A DNA stretch of 64,000 nt from Castellaniella ginsengisoli (GTDB lineage Bacteria > Pseudomonadota > Gammaproteobacteria > Burkholderiales > Burkholderiaceae_B). A program made the position numbers and the translations under genes. The DNA lies in assembly GCF_039523235.1 (NCBI RefSeq), contig NZ_BAAAEX010000003.1; one strand, given 5' to 3'. Below are positions 8,556 through 17,476 of this stretch, one piece after another. Numbering within the stretch: the stretch's first letter is position 1; the number at the start of each line of letters is the position of its first letter. The notes beneath the pieces are model-generated. The model searched no databases. It was not told the DNA's origin and worked only from the letters and a program-made list of their open reading frames with translations.

Positions 8556-10619
8556 CTACCTGCCGGGCGCGGCGTGCTTGTCGAAAGACTCCCGCTCCTT
8601 CACGGCCTGAGTGTCCAGGGCGGCGAACCGCTGTGGATCGCGCAGCCGCCACAGGCGCAAAGCCACGTGGATCTCCAATGCACGCCCCGCCTCGCGCCAA
8701 TCCGCCAACAGCGCATGGATCGCCTCCAGGCGCTGGCGCAGCGTATTGATGTGCAGGGAAAGGCTTCTCGCGGCCTCGGCCGCGTTATAGCCGCAATCCA
8801 GGTAAGCCAGCAGCGTGCCGGCCAATATCGTGCGGCGCGTGTCGTGCGTGGCCGGGCCGGCATACAACTTTCCCAGCGTGGCCGTGAAAAACCCTTCGAT
8901 GGCGGCTGCATCGGCGCGATTGAAGAGCGGGACGTACAAGGCGAGCCGGCTTTCGTCGAAGAGTTCGCCGCGCCGGCCCAGCGCATCGAGCAGGTCCAGG
9001 CAGCACTGCGCGCGCTCGAACGACTTCGGCAGACCGTCGGCGTGCCCGACGGCATCGCCCACGACTCCCACGAACGTCTCGCGATGACGGCGCAGGCAAG
9101 CCTGAAGCGCCGCCCGGACCGGCTCCATCCGCAAGGTGTTGGCCAGCACGATGAGAGAGTCCCCGGCCTCGTCGAACAAGGCGCTCGACGTCCCCAGGCG
9201 GTCCGTCAACTGCCGGCATAAAGAGGCGCAACCGTCCTTTCCCGTCCGGACCAGCAGCAGGGTCATCGGCCGGTGGATGTCGACACCGTACTTTTCCGCT
9301 TGCTGCGCAAACCGCTCGGACCGGCCTCGAGGCTCGTGGACCAGCCCGTGCAGCACGGCCGGCGCGTCGGACATCAGGGACAGGGTACGCTGCGCCTTGA
9401 GCAGCAGCACGACGCCCGTCACCATGGCGCCGCGCTCGAAGATGCGGGCGGCCACCTCGTTCAGGGGCCGGGGCGTGTGCAGCACCAGCCCGCCCAGCGG
9501 CCCCTCGCCGCCGACGATGGCGCAGACAGTGCGCAGCTTCCGGTACGTCACCGAGCGCCCGGTGCGCCGGCTTTCCCCCAAGGCGGCATACGCCGCATCC
9601 TCGATCCAGCGCCCCTCCGGCGCCGGCGTCTCGACGCCCTGCTCGGCATGGGCCGCCACGATTTCCCGGCCTCCCTCATCGCAGACGGCGACCCGGCCTC
9701 CCAGGCGGCGCGCCAGCATTTCGCAGAGATCCGGCAGATCCCCGCCACGCGCCACGAGCGCGGTCAGTTGTTCATGGGCCTCGGCCGCCGCGCGCGTATT
9801 GGCCGTCTGCTGGGACAGCCGCTCGTTGGTTTCTTCGGCCCGCGCCAGCGCATCCCGCGCCTGCTCGAACAGGCGCGCATTGCCGATGGCCACGGAGGCC
9901 TGGGCGCCCAGGGTCGACAAGATCGAGATTTCCCAGGCCGTGTACGCGCGCACATAGCGGTCGCCCACGAACAGCACGCCGGAGACTTCGTCAGCGCTCA
10001 GCAGCGGCACGCCCAGGATCGAGGCGATGTTTTCGCCGCGCATGGCGTCGTCGATGAATCTGGAATGATTGAAGCGGCCATCGCCCGCATAATCCGATGA
10101 AGAATAAGGGCTGCGGTGCCGCGCCACATAGCCGCACACACCGGTATCCAGGCTGACGCGGATCGTGCAAAAACGTTCGGAAAAAGCGCCATCGGTGGCC
10201 CGCACGTAAAAATCACGGCGCTCGGGATCGTAGACGGACAAGTAGCCGACGTCGCACCCCAGCAAGGCCCTGGCCCGCCTCACGATGACCCGCAATACCT
10301 CATCGATATCGACGATCCGGGTCAGATCCTGCGCGGTCTCGATGACCGCCATCAGGCCGCGCTCGCGCTGCTGGTGCTGCTCGAGACGGTCCTTGACCGT
10401 CAACCCCATGGACAAGGTCTCCGACGCGCGGGCCTTGTCCGCCCCGTCCGGCATCCCGGCCAGGCGATCGCGCAAAGCCTCCAGTGCCTGGCGCTCTGCA
10501 TCCCGATGCAGAAGGCGGACCACCTCGCCTTCGAGCGCGCGCGGATCACCGGGCGCGGGGCGCGCCACGGCGGCCGCCTCGCGGACGCCGCCGGATCGCT
10601 CGGCCGCACTATCCCTCAT
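8556..10619 (-). CDS. GAF-domain PucR/CdaR-type transcriptional regulator
   Basis: A 687-residue regulator. Residues about 65-95 are helical; 95-235 form a GAF sensor domain (LTRIVDIDEVLRVIVRRAR ... GVPLLSADEVSGVLFVGDRY); 235-285 are coiled coil; a second, weaker sensory region follows. The C-terminus carries the PucR-type helix-turn-helix (YLDCGYNAAEAARSLSLHIN, then TLRQRLEAI). PucR/CdaR proteins usually activate adjacent catabolic genes in response to a metabolite. It is divergently transcribed from mvaA across 148 bp, so control of that gene is the obvious inference. No good Shine-Dalgarno precedes the ATG, so the start is less certain than the frame. Confidence 0.85.
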   Translation of the reverse strand: MRDSAAERSGGVREAAAVARPAPGDPRALEGEVVRLLHRDAERQALEALRDRLAGMPDGADKARASETLSMGLTVKDRLEQHQQRERGLMAVIETAQDLTRIVDIDEVLRVIVRRARALLGCDVGYLSVYDPERRDFYVRATDGAFSERFCTIRVSLDTGVCGYVARHRSPYSSSDYAGDGRFNHSRFIDDAMRGENIASILGVPLLSADEVSGVLFVGDRYVRAYTAWEISILSTLGAQASVAIGNARLFEQARDALARAEETNERLSQQTANTRAAAEAHEQLTALVARGGDLPDLCEMLARRLGGRVAVCDEGGREIVAAHAEQGVETPAPEGRWIEDAAYAALGESRRTGRSVTYRKLRTVCAIVGGEGPLGGLVLHTPRPLNEVAARIFERGAMVTGVVLLLKAQRTLSLMSDAPAVLHGLVHEPRGRSERFAQQAEKYGVDIHRPMTLLLVRTGKDGCASLCRQLTDRLGTSSALFDEAGDSLIVLANTLRMEPVRAALQACLRRHRETFVGVVGDAVGHADGLPKSFERAQCCLDLLDALGRRGELFDESRLALYVPLFNRADAAAIEGFFTATLGKLYAGPATHDTRRTILAGTLLAYLDCGYNAAEAARSLSLHINTLRQRLEAIHALLADWREAGRALEIHVALRLWRLRDPQRFAALDTQAVKERESFDKHAAPGR

Positions 10620-10767
10620 GGCATGCAGTATAGGAACAAGACATGAATTAAATCCATAAATGTTTTATTCAACTATATATCGACTGTCAGTTGATCTCTA
10701 CACTTCTTTCATCGTCCCGGCTTTTTCCCCCGCCGGCCTTCATCGCCCCCTTCCAGGACACAGCGGC
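10620..10767. promoter_or_regulatory. Divergent promoter region between regulator and mvaA
   Basis: This 148-bp, locally AT-rich spacer must hold both promoters. An inverted repeat CAACT (10670-10674) / AGTTG (10689-10693) separated by 14 bp, around TATATAT, is the best operator candidate. The repeat is short and the call is inference. Confidence 0.35.
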
Positions 10768-12060
10768 ATGGATTCCCAGATTCCCGATTTCCGTTCATTC
10801 ACTCCGGCGCAGCGCCTGGAGGCCGTCGCCCTCAAGGCCGGCCTGGACGCCGGCGATGTCCACCGTCTGGCCCGGCCGGGCGCCCTGCCCCTCGAAACCG
10901 CCGACGGCATGATCGAGAACGTGCTCGGAACCTTCGAACTGCCCTACGCGGTCGCGGGCTATTTCCAGGTCAATGGCGCGGACGTGCTCGTCCCCATGGC
11001 GGTCGAGGAGCCCTCCGTCGTGGCGGCGGCCTCGCACATGGCCAAGATCGCACGAAGGCACGGCGGCTTTCAGACCTCCAGCACAGGGCCCATCATGCGG
11101 GCGCAGGTTCAGGTCCTGGGAGTCTCCGATCCCTACGGCGCGCGCCACGCCATCCTGCAGCATCGCCAGGAGATCATCGATCACGCCAACAGCCGCGACG
11201 ACATCCTGACGGGGCTGGGCGGCGGCTGCAAGGACATCGAAGTGCATGTCTTCCCCGACACGGCGCGCGGCGCCATGGTCATCGTCCATCTGCTGGTGGA
11301 CGTGCGCGACGCCATGGGGGCCAATACCGTCAACACCATGGCCGAGGCCGTCGCGAGCCGCATTGAACGGATCAGCGGCGGCCAGGTCCGGCTACGCATC
11401 CTGTCGAACCTGGCCGACCTGCGCCTTTCCCGCGCCAGCGTACGGATCCCCGCCCTGGCGTTCGAGCGCCCCGGCCAGCCGGGCAAGGATGTGGTCGAGG
11501 GGATCGTCGACGCGTGCGAATTCGCCGCCGTCGATCCCTACCGGGCGGCCACGCACAACAAAGGCATCATGAACGGCATCGATCCGGTCGTCGTGGCCAC
11601 GGGAAACGACTGGCGCGCCGTCGAAGCCGGCGCGCATGCCTACGCCTGCCGCCAGGGGCGCTACACCTCATTGTCGAACTGGGAGATCGCCGCCAACGGC
11701 GACCTGGTCGGCACGCTCGAGATGCCCATGCCCGTCGGCCTGGTCGGCGGCGCCACCAAGACTCATCCGCTCGCCCAGCTCTCGCTCAAGATTCTGGGCG
11801 TGCGCACGGCCCAGGCATTGGGAGAAATCATCGTCGCCGTGGGCCTGGCGCAGAATATGGCGGCGCTGCGCGCCCTTGCGACCGAGGGCATTCAACGCGG
11901 CCATATGTCCCTGCATGCCCGCAACATCGCTTTGAACGCGGGCGCCCGAGGCGATGAGATCGCCTGGGTGAGCGCCCGGATGGTCGAGGCCGGCGACGTG
12001 CGCGCGGACCTCGCCCGCAAATTGCTGCAGGAACGGCGCGCCGCCGCCCCGGCCGATTGA
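10768..12060 (+). CDS. mvaA: Hydroxymethylglutaryl-CoA reductase, class II (degradative)
   Basis: Oxidises mevalonate with CoA to HMG-CoA, the first step of mevalonate catabolism. At 430 residues it matches the class II enzyme of Pseudomonas mevalonii (428). Signature blocks are present: GMIENVLGTFELPYAVA, VEEPSVVAAAS (catalytic Glu near 81), DAMGANTVNTMAEA, AATHNKGIMNGIDPV (catalytic Lys near 265 and Asp near 281) and GHMSLHARNIAL (catalytic His near 379). The start at 10768 gives the family N-terminus MDSQIPDFRSF. Downstream by 59 bp lies a solute-binding protein. HMG-CoA lyase, the expected partner, is not in this window. Class II enzymes can also run biosynthetically, but this bacterial lineage uses the MEP route for isoprenoids, so catabolism is favoured. 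Confidence 0.95.
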   Translation: MDSQIPDFRSFTPAQRLEAVALKAGLDAGDVHRLARPGALPLETADGMIENVLGTFELPYAVAGYFQVNGADVLVPMAVEEPSVVAAASHMAKIARRHGGFQTSSTGPIMRAQVQVLGVSDPYGARHAILQHRQEIIDHANSRDDILTGLGGGCKDIEVHVFPDTARGAMVIVHLLVDVRDAMGANTVNTMAEAVASRIERISGGQVRLRILSNLADLRLSRASVRIPALAFERPGQPGKDVVEGIVDACEFAAVDPYRAATHNKGIMNGIDPVVVATGNDWRAVEAGAHAYACRQGRYTSLSNWEIAANGDLVGTLEMPMPVGLVGGATKTHPLAQLSLKILGVRTAQALGEIIVAVGLAQNMAALRALATEGIQRGHMSLHARNIALNAGARGDEIAWVSARMVEAGDVRADLARKLLQERRAAAPAD

Positions 12061-12119
12061 TCATCACAACACCACAACCGGCCGACGAGCCGGGCATACC
12101 ATCAACCAGGAGACGACTC

Positions 12120-13340
12120 ATGAAAACAGGCATTCCCCGCCACACGCTCATCGCCACCGCCCTGCTCGGCCTGATCGCTGCCGGCGCGGCCCAGGCGGCG
12201 ACCGATCCGGACGTCGTCCGCATCGGTTTCATCACCGACATGTCCGGCCCCTACGCCGACACGGACGGCCCCGGCGGTCTCGAAGCCATCCGCATGGCCG
12301 TGCAGGATGCCGGCGGCACCGTCCTCGGGAAGAAAATCGAAATCCTCTCGGCCGACCACCAGAACAAACCCGAAATCGCCTCCGCACGCGCCCGGGAATG
12401 GATCGACCAGCAGGGCCTTTCCATGCTGATCGGCGGCGTCAACTCGGCTGCCGGCCTGGCGATGAACGGGATCATCAACGAAAAGCGCGTCCCCTACATC
12501 AATATCGGCGCGGCCACGGCGCGGCTCACCAACGAAGATTGCACCCCCTATACGGTCCATTACGAATACGACACCGTCGCCCTGGCCAAGGGCACCGGAT
12601 CCGCCGTGGTCAAGCAGGGCGGGAAATCCTGGTATTTCCTCGTGGCGGACTACGCCTTCGGCCATTCCCTGGAAGCCGACACCAGCGCGGTCATCAAAGC
12701 GAACGGCGGCACCGTGATCGGTTCGGTCAAGCATCCGCCCACCTCGCCCGACATGTCCTCCTACATCTTGCAGGCGGCTTCTTCGGGCGCTCAGGTTCTG
12801 GGTCTGGCGAATGCCGGAGCCGACACCATCAACTCGATCAAGGCCGCCAACGACTTCGGCCTGGCGGACAAGATGAAACTGGTCGGCCTGCTGATGACCA
12901 TCAATGACATCCACGGCCTGGGCCTGCCCGTCGCCCAGAAGTTGCTGATGACCGACAGTTGGTATTGGGACAAGAACGACGCGACCCGCGCCTTTGCCCG
13001 GCGTTTCGAGCAGACCATGCACAAGATGCCAAGCACGCACCAGGCAGCGGCCTACTCGGCCACGGCCACCTACCTGAAGGCGGTGCAGGCGGCTGGAACG
13101 ACCGACGCCGACAAGGTCATGGCGCAGCTCAAGAGCATGAAGCTCGATGACATGTACAGCAAAGGCTTCATCCGCGCGGACGGCCGCTACGTGCACGACA
13201 TGTACCTGATGCAGGTGAAGACGCCCGAGGAGTCCAAAGGCCCCTGGGATTACATGAAAACGGTCGCCACGATTCCCGGCGAGGAGGCCTTCACCCGTCC
13301 TCAAGACTCGACCTGCCCGCTCATGAAAAAGGCCGGCTGA
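12120..13340 (+). CDS. Liv-type ABC transporter periplasmic binding protein
   Basis: A 406-residue periplasmic solute-binding protein of the leucine/amide (Peripla_BP_6) family. A signal peptide MKTGIPRHTLIATALLGLIA ends in AQA; mature VVRIGFITDMSGPYAD is the family start and YVHDMYLMQVK closes the fold. CAGGAG precedes the ATG. No permease or ATPase lies beside it; the nearest Liv set is at 20504-23987. Its place in the mvaA operon suggests it binds mevalonate or a related hydroxy acid, which is inference from position only. Confidence 0.88.
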   Translation: MKTGIPRHTLIATALLGLIAAGAAQAATDPDVVRIGFITDMSGPYADTDGPGGLEAIRMAVQDAGGTVLGKKIEILSADHQNKPEIASARAREWIDQQGLSMLIGGVNSAAGLAMNGIINEKRVPYINIGAATARLTNEDCTPYTVHYEYDTVALAKGTGSAVVKQGGKSWYFLVADYAFGHSLEADTSAVIKANGGTVIGSVKHPPTSPDMSSYILQAASSGAQVLGLANAGADTINSIKAANDFGLADKMKLVGLLMTINDIHGLGLPVAQKLLMTDSWYWDKNDATRAFARRFEQTMHKMPSTHQAAAYSATATYLKAVQAAGTTDADKVMAQLKSMKLDDMYSKGFIRADGRYVHDMYLMQVKTPEESKGPWDYMKTVATIPGEEAFTRPQDSTCPLMKKAG

Positions 13341-13369
13341 TCAGGCACCGGGCCGGGACGCCTCCCCCA

Positions 13370-14149
13370 ATGGAAGCGCCCGATCAGCCCAAAGGCATCG
13401 TCCACCATATCGGCGTCGTCTATCCGCGCCGGGACGACCAGTTGCAGGTTTTCATTCCCAAGGGCCACGCGCTGGGACCCGGTTCGCGGGTCACGCTGCA
13501 CCTGGACAACCGCACCGGCGTGGACGAAATCGACGCCGACCTGCGCGTGTACCGGACATCCTACAAAGGCAGGGTCATCCACAGCGACGAAAGCTGGATC
13601 ACCCTCGAACCCATCGAATACATGCTCATCCACGGCAGCAGGGTCGTGGACGAGCGGCGCGCGCCCGGCTACGAATTCCCCCCCGACACGCGTGCGGCCG
13701 GCCGCCTGCCGGACTCCCCGCTCGAGCAGCTCGGTCCGATCCAGGAAAAAGAGCATCACAACAAGGTCGGCATCCTCACCACAATGGCTCGAGACCAGCC
13801 CCACACCACGGTGTTGGCCTTCCTGAACACGGAGGCGGACGACGTCTTCGTCATTTCGACGCCCGACACATTCAAGATGCAGTTGCTTCAGCGCGACCCG
13901 CGCTGCTTCTTCATCATCGACGAACGCGCCAAGTTCACCTTCGAGCAAGCCATCGAGTGGAACTACACCATTCTGGAAACCCGGGCGCACCGGGTTCCGC
14001 CGACCTCGCCGGTCTATGAGCAGGTCCGCACCGCCTTCGTGCTCAAGAACCCCTGGGAGGCTGGGTTTTTCAGGCTGGACGGCCTGGAGATGGTGCACCT
14101 GGCATGCAAGGCCATGGTGTTCGCGGGCGAACCCAGGCCCCCGGGCTGA
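13370..14149 (+). CDS. FMN-binding split-barrel-like protein with an unassigned N-terminal domain
   Basis: 259 residues. The C-terminal half (about 125-255) resembles the pyridoxamine-phosphate-oxidase-like split barrel: NKVGILTTMARDQPHTTVL, VFVISTPDTFKMQLLQRDPR, and later WEAGFFRLDGLEMVHL. Such proteins bind FMN or a related cofactor. Residues 1-120 are beta-rich (HIGVVYPRRDDQLQVFIPKG, YKGRVIHSDESWITLEPIEY) and I do not recognise them. It lies 29 bp after the binding protein, suggesting one operon, and converges with the NADAR-PAS gene at a 4-bp gap. No clear Shine-Dalgarno supports the ATG at 13370. Confidence 0.65.
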   Translation: MEAPDQPKGIVHHIGVVYPRRDDQLQVFIPKGHALGPGSRVTLHLDNRTGVDEIDADLRVYRTSYKGRVIHSDESWITLEPIEYMLIHGSRVVDERRAPGYEFPPDTRAAGRLPDSPLEQLGPIQEKEHHNKVGILTTMARDQPHTTVLAFLNTEADDVFVISTPDTFKMQLLQRDPRCFFIIDERAKFTFEQAIEWNYTILETRAHRVPPTSPVYEQVRTAFVLKNPWEAGFFRLDGLEMVHLACKAMVFAGEPRPPG

Positions 14150-14153
14150 ACGT

Positions 14154-15014
14154 TCATTGCGCGCCGGCGCGCCGCGCGCGCTCTGCCTCGACCCGCGCCG
14201 TCACGTCGCGCGCCATGGCGACCGAGCCGATGGCCGCGCCGGTCTCGTCCTTGACCAGCGCAAAGGTCATTTCCACATAGCATTTGCCGCCGTCCTTCTT
14301 CACGCCCCGCGTCAGGGTCGGGCGGCCTTCGAGTTTCGTGCGGCCGCTGGCCAGCGCGGCATCGTAGCCGGCCCAATGGGCGGCGCGCAAATGCTCGGGA
14401 ATGATCAGATCCAGGCTGGCGCCCAGCGCCTCGTCTCCGGAAAAGCCGAACAAGCGGCCGGCCGCCTGGTTCCAACGCACGATCCGGCCAGTCCGGTCCG
14501 CGTAGATGAGGGCATCGGTCGTTTGCTCGATGATCCGCTCGGCCAGATCCGGCGCGGCGGGCGTATCGCGGATATCGGTCAGGATGCGGCAGAACAGGGC
14601 CGCCGGCAGCGACGTGCGCCCGGGCTCAGGCCCTTCGCCCGTCCGATGCACGATATCGAATCCCCGCGTGGCGCGCAGCACGCCGCGCAGCCCTTCATTC
14701 TGGGCAAAACGCGCCCGGAGGGCCCGTTCGACCAGACGGTGATGGTCCGGAGAGCCGAACTCGATGCGGGTTTCACCCCAGTAGGCCCAGCGCTTGTCCG
14801 CCCCCTGGCCGCATTGCTTGGCCTCCCAGGCCCACGACTCGAAGGCGCGGACCCGGGCCGGATGCGCGGGCGGAAACTTGATGCCCTGGATGAAACCTTC
14901 TACGGACGCCAGCGCCACCCCATCCAACCGAAACGGCGACAGGCTGAAATTGGACAGCGCCACCCCGCGCCAGTCGTCGGATGTGAATGCGATATTGATC
15001 GTTTTACCCGTCAT
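14154..15014 (-). CDS. NADAR-like (YbiA/DUF1768) domain fused to a PAS domain
   Basis: 286 residues. Residues 1-150 match the NADAR/YbiA layout: ALSNFSLSPFRLDGVALASV with E39, FIQGIKF, ERALRARFAQNEGLRGVLRAT and a closing LPAALFCRILTDIR, equivalent to the family LLMEIR end. YbiA-type proteins are N-glycosidases or bind NAD-derived nucleotides. Residues about 155-275 are a PAS domain (EQTTDALIYADRTGRIVRWN, AAGRLFGFSGDEALG, KKDGGKCYVEMTFALV, GSVAMARDVTAR). No kinase, cyclase or transmembrane part follows. GGAGG precedes the ATG. The fusion suggests PAS ligand or redox sensing coupled to nucleotide chemistry, an inference. Upstream lies the divergent oxidoreductase. Confidence 0.75.
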   Translation of the reverse strand: MTGKTINIAFTSDDWRGVALSNFSLSPFRLDGVALASVEGFIQGIKFPPAHPARVRAFESWAWEAKQCGQGADKRWAYWGETRIEFGSPDHHRLVERALRARFAQNEGLRGVLRATRGFDIVHRTGEGPEPGRTSLPAALFCRILTDIRDTPAAPDLAERIIEQTTDALIYADRTGRIVRWNQAAGRLFGFSGDEALGASLDLIIPEHLRAAHWAGYDAALASGRTKLEGRPTLTRGVKKDGGKCYVEMTFALVKDETGAAIGSVAMARDVTARVEAERARRAGAQ

Positions 15015-15125
15015 GCAGATACCCCTCCACAGATGCCACTGTAGCGCACGAAGGCACGGACGGCATGAAGCCGCGCGCCGCGCATGCTACCGTATTCTCC
15101 TCTCCCACTTTGCAAGACTGCCCGC

Positions 15126-16097
15126 ATGCGCGCCCACACAGCCCGGCTCGTTGATGATCGCATCCTGATCGAGACGCAGGACATCCCCCTGCCCGAGCCG
15201 GGGCCCGGGCAACTGCTGGTGCGCGTGCACGCCGCCGGCCTGAACCGGGGCGAACTCCTGTCGCTGCGCCAGCAGCCGCCCGGCGAGCCGGTTGTCCTCG
15301 GCATCGAGGCGGCCGGAGAAGTCGTCCGGGCCGGAGCCGATGCCCGGCCCTTCCGGGCAGGCGACCGGGTCATGGGACGCTGCCGCGCCGCCTTTGCCGA
15401 CTATGCGCTGCTGGACGCGCACGACGCCATGGCAGTCCCCGAGCGCCTGTCCTGGCCGCAGGCCGCCGCGCTTCCCATCGCCGCCATGGTCGTCTACGAC
15501 ATGCTGATCGCCCAGGGCCGCCTGGCCGCCGGAGAATGGCTGCTGATCACGGGGATTTCCTCGGGAGTGGGCGTGACCGCCTTGCAATTGGCCAAAACCT
15601 TGGGCGCACGGGTCATCGGCACTTCTGGCTCCGCGCGGAAACTGGCGGCGCTGGAGCGGCTCGGCCTGGATGCGGGGCTGCACACCCGGGCGCCCGACTT
15701 CCACGAGGCCGTCATGGCCGCAACCGGCGGCCGCGGCGCCGACCTGATCGTCGACATCGCCGGCGGATCGATCTTCGGCGAATGCCTCCGTTCATTGGCC
15801 TTCGAAGGCCGCCTGGCCGCGGTCGGCGCCCTGGACGGCGTGCGGGAGGCCCGGCTCGACCTCGCCGCCCTGCACGCCAGGCGTCTGATGATTTTCGGTG
15901 TTTCCAGCAAGGGCTACGGGCCGGAACAGCGCCGGCGCATCGTCCAGGGCGTCGTCGACCGGATCCTGCCGCTGTATGCCAGCGGCAGGCTGACGCCCGC
16001 AATCGACCGGACATACCCCTTCGACGAACTGCAGGACGCCATTGCCCGCATGGAATCGAACGAACAGTTGGGCAAGATCGTGGCGGGCGAGGCATGA
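15126..16097 (+). CDS. NADPH-dependent quinone oxidoreductase / zinc-independent MDR family
   Basis: 323 residues of the medium-chain dehydrogenase/reductase superfamily, quinone oxidoreductase branch. The GroES-like N-domain holds LVRVHAAGLNRGELLSLR and VLGIEAAGEVVRAG. The Rossmann domain holds WLLITGISSGVGVTALQLAK, a variant of the AxxGxxG NADPH motif. The cysteine and histidine zinc ligands of alcohol dehydrogenases are absent. The start at 15126 is where homology begins; the frame extends to 15084. Its stop overlaps the ATG of the YnfA gene (ATGA). Confidence 0.85.
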   Translation: MRAHTARLVDDRILIETQDIPLPEPGPGQLLVRVHAAGLNRGELLSLRQQPPGEPVVLGIEAAGEVVRAGADARPFRAGDRVMGRCRAAFADYALLDAHDAMAVPERLSWPQAAALPIAAMVVYDMLIAQGRLAAGEWLLITGISSGVGVTALQLAKTLGARVIGTSGSARKLAALERLGLDAGLHTRAPDFHEAVMAATGGRGADLIVDIAGGSIFGECLRSLAFEGRLAAVGALDGVREARLDLAALHARRLMIFGVSSKGYGPEQRRRIVQGVVDRILPLYASGRLTPAIDRTYPFDELQDAIARMESNEQLGKIVAGEA

Positions 16098-16411
16098 AGA
16101 CCTTTCTGCTCTATCTGGCCACGGCATTCGCGGAAATCGCGGGCTGCTACCTGCCGTGGCTTTGGCTGCGCCAGGGCGGTTCGGCCTGGCTATTGCTGCC
16201 CGCCGCCCTCTGTCTGGCGGCCTTCGCCTGGTTGCTGACTTTGCACGAAGCCGCTTCAGGCCGCGTCTATGCCGCCTACGGCGGGGTGTACATCGGCGCC
16301 GCCATTCTCTGGCTGTGGATGGTGGATGGCGTACGGCCCACCGCCTGGGACATCGGCGGCGCCGCCGTCACACTGGCCGGCATGGGCCTGATCGCATTCC
16401 AGCCCCGGTAG
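16094..16411 (+). CDS. YnfA family (UPF0060) inner-membrane protein
   Basis: 105 residues with four predicted membrane helices. FAEIAGCYLPWLWLR and RVYAAYGGVYIGAAILWLW are the family hallmarks. The family resembles small multidrug-resistance transporters in size and fold, but the substrate is not established. It overlaps the preceding oxidoreductase by 4 bp, so the two are probably translationally coupled. Confidence 0.9.
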   Translation: MKTFLLYLATAFAEIAGCYLPWLWLRQGGSAWLLLPAALCLAAFAWLLTLHEAASGRVYAAYGGVYIGAAILWLWMVDGVRPTAWDIGGAAVTLAGMGLIAFQPR

Positions 16412-16459
16412 CGGGCCGGCACGCCGGACGCTGACCGATATACCGCCGCCCCAGCCGCC

Positions 16460-17446
16460 CTATTTCGCCGCCATCCGGCTATCAAGGACGCGCCGCAGGC
16501 GCACCGCATCGCCGAAGCGCGCACCGCTCATGCCCTGCGCATCGAGCAGCACCATGGCCAGGTTGCGGCCGCCGAGCCGGACCATCATCACCAGGCAGTC
16601 GCCGGCCTCGCGCGTCGTGCCCGTCTTGGAAGCCAGAATCTCCCAGTGAGGCCTGCCCACCAGCATGTTGGTGTTGCGAAACGTCCGGCCCTCGATGCTG
16701 TACCGGGCATCGGTGGTGAACGCCCGGATCAGCGTCCGCCCGGACGCCGCATGAATCAACCGGGCCAGATCCCGGGCCGACGAAACATTCTCATTGGACA
16801 AGCCGACAGGCTCGACGAAGCGGGAATCCTCCATGCCCAGCGCCTTCGCCTGCGCATTCATCGCCTCGACGAACGCTTCCATGCCGCCCGGGTAGGTGCG
16901 CCCCAACGCATGGGCCGCGCTGTTCTCGGACGAGGTCAGCGCCAGGTGCAGCAGGTCGGCCCGGCTCAAGCGCGCGCCAACGGCCAGGCGCGATGGCAGC
17001 TCGCTGGGCACGTCGACGTCGCTGGCATCGATGGCGATCAACTCGTCCATGGGCAGGCCCGCGTCGACCACCACCAGCGCCGTCATCAACTTGACGATGG
17101 AGGCGATCGGCCGCACGACATCCTCGCCCCGGGCGAAGAGGACGTCTGACGTGTCCATGTCTTTCACGAAAATTGCGGCGGACTTGAGCTTCTCGATTTC
17201 CTTGGCCGGATCCCGCGTGACCAGCGGCGCTTGGGCGGAGGCATCCGGATCCAGCGGCGCGGGCGCCGCTCCCCAGCGTGCCGCCGCGACGCGCCGCCCG
17301 TAGCCATGCTGGCAGATCGGCAAGGCCGGCTGGGCATTGCAGGGATGGAAATTGGCTGTCTGGGCGGGTGCGCGAGACGGCCCGCCAACGCCCGCAAGGA
17401 CCATCGCCGCAACGCCGAACGCCCCCCACAAGTGCCGCCATCGCAT
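16460..17446 (-). CDS. pbpG: D-alanyl-D-alanine endopeptidase (PBP7)
   Basis: A periplasmic peptidoglycan cross-link hydrolase of the S11 family, 328 residues. A signal peptide (MRWRHLWGAFGVAAMVLAGV...APAQ) precedes the domain. The active-site motifs are all seen: SIVK (S116, K119), SEN (from S173) and KTGT near residue 278. A Cys-containing N-terminal extension (NFHPCNAQPALPICQHGYG) lies before the catalytic domain. AGGGG precedes the ATG. Confidence 0.92.
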   Translation of the reverse strand: MRWRHLWGAFGVAAMVLAGVGGPSRAPAQTANFHPCNAQPALPICQHGYGRRVAAARWGAAPAPLDPDASAQAPLVTRDPAKEIEKLKSAAIFVKDMDTSDVLFARGEDVVRPIASIVKLMTALVVVDAGLPMDELIAIDASDVDVPSELPSRLAVGARLSRADLLHLALTSSENSAAHALGRTYPGGMEAFVEAMNAQAKALGMEDSRFVEPVGLSNENVSSARDLARLIHAASGRTLIRAFTTDARYSIEGRTFRNTNMLVGRPHWEILASKTGTTREAGDCLVMMVRLGGRNLAMVLLDAQGMSGARFGDAVRLRRVLDSRMAAK

Positions 17447-17476
17447 GATCCGGTCCCCTGGCGCAAAAAGCTCACT

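Noticed and set aside
10660..10767. N-terminal extension of mvaA from 10660
   Set aside because: The added 36 residues cover the divergent promoter region; class II reductases start at the MDSQIPDF equivalent.
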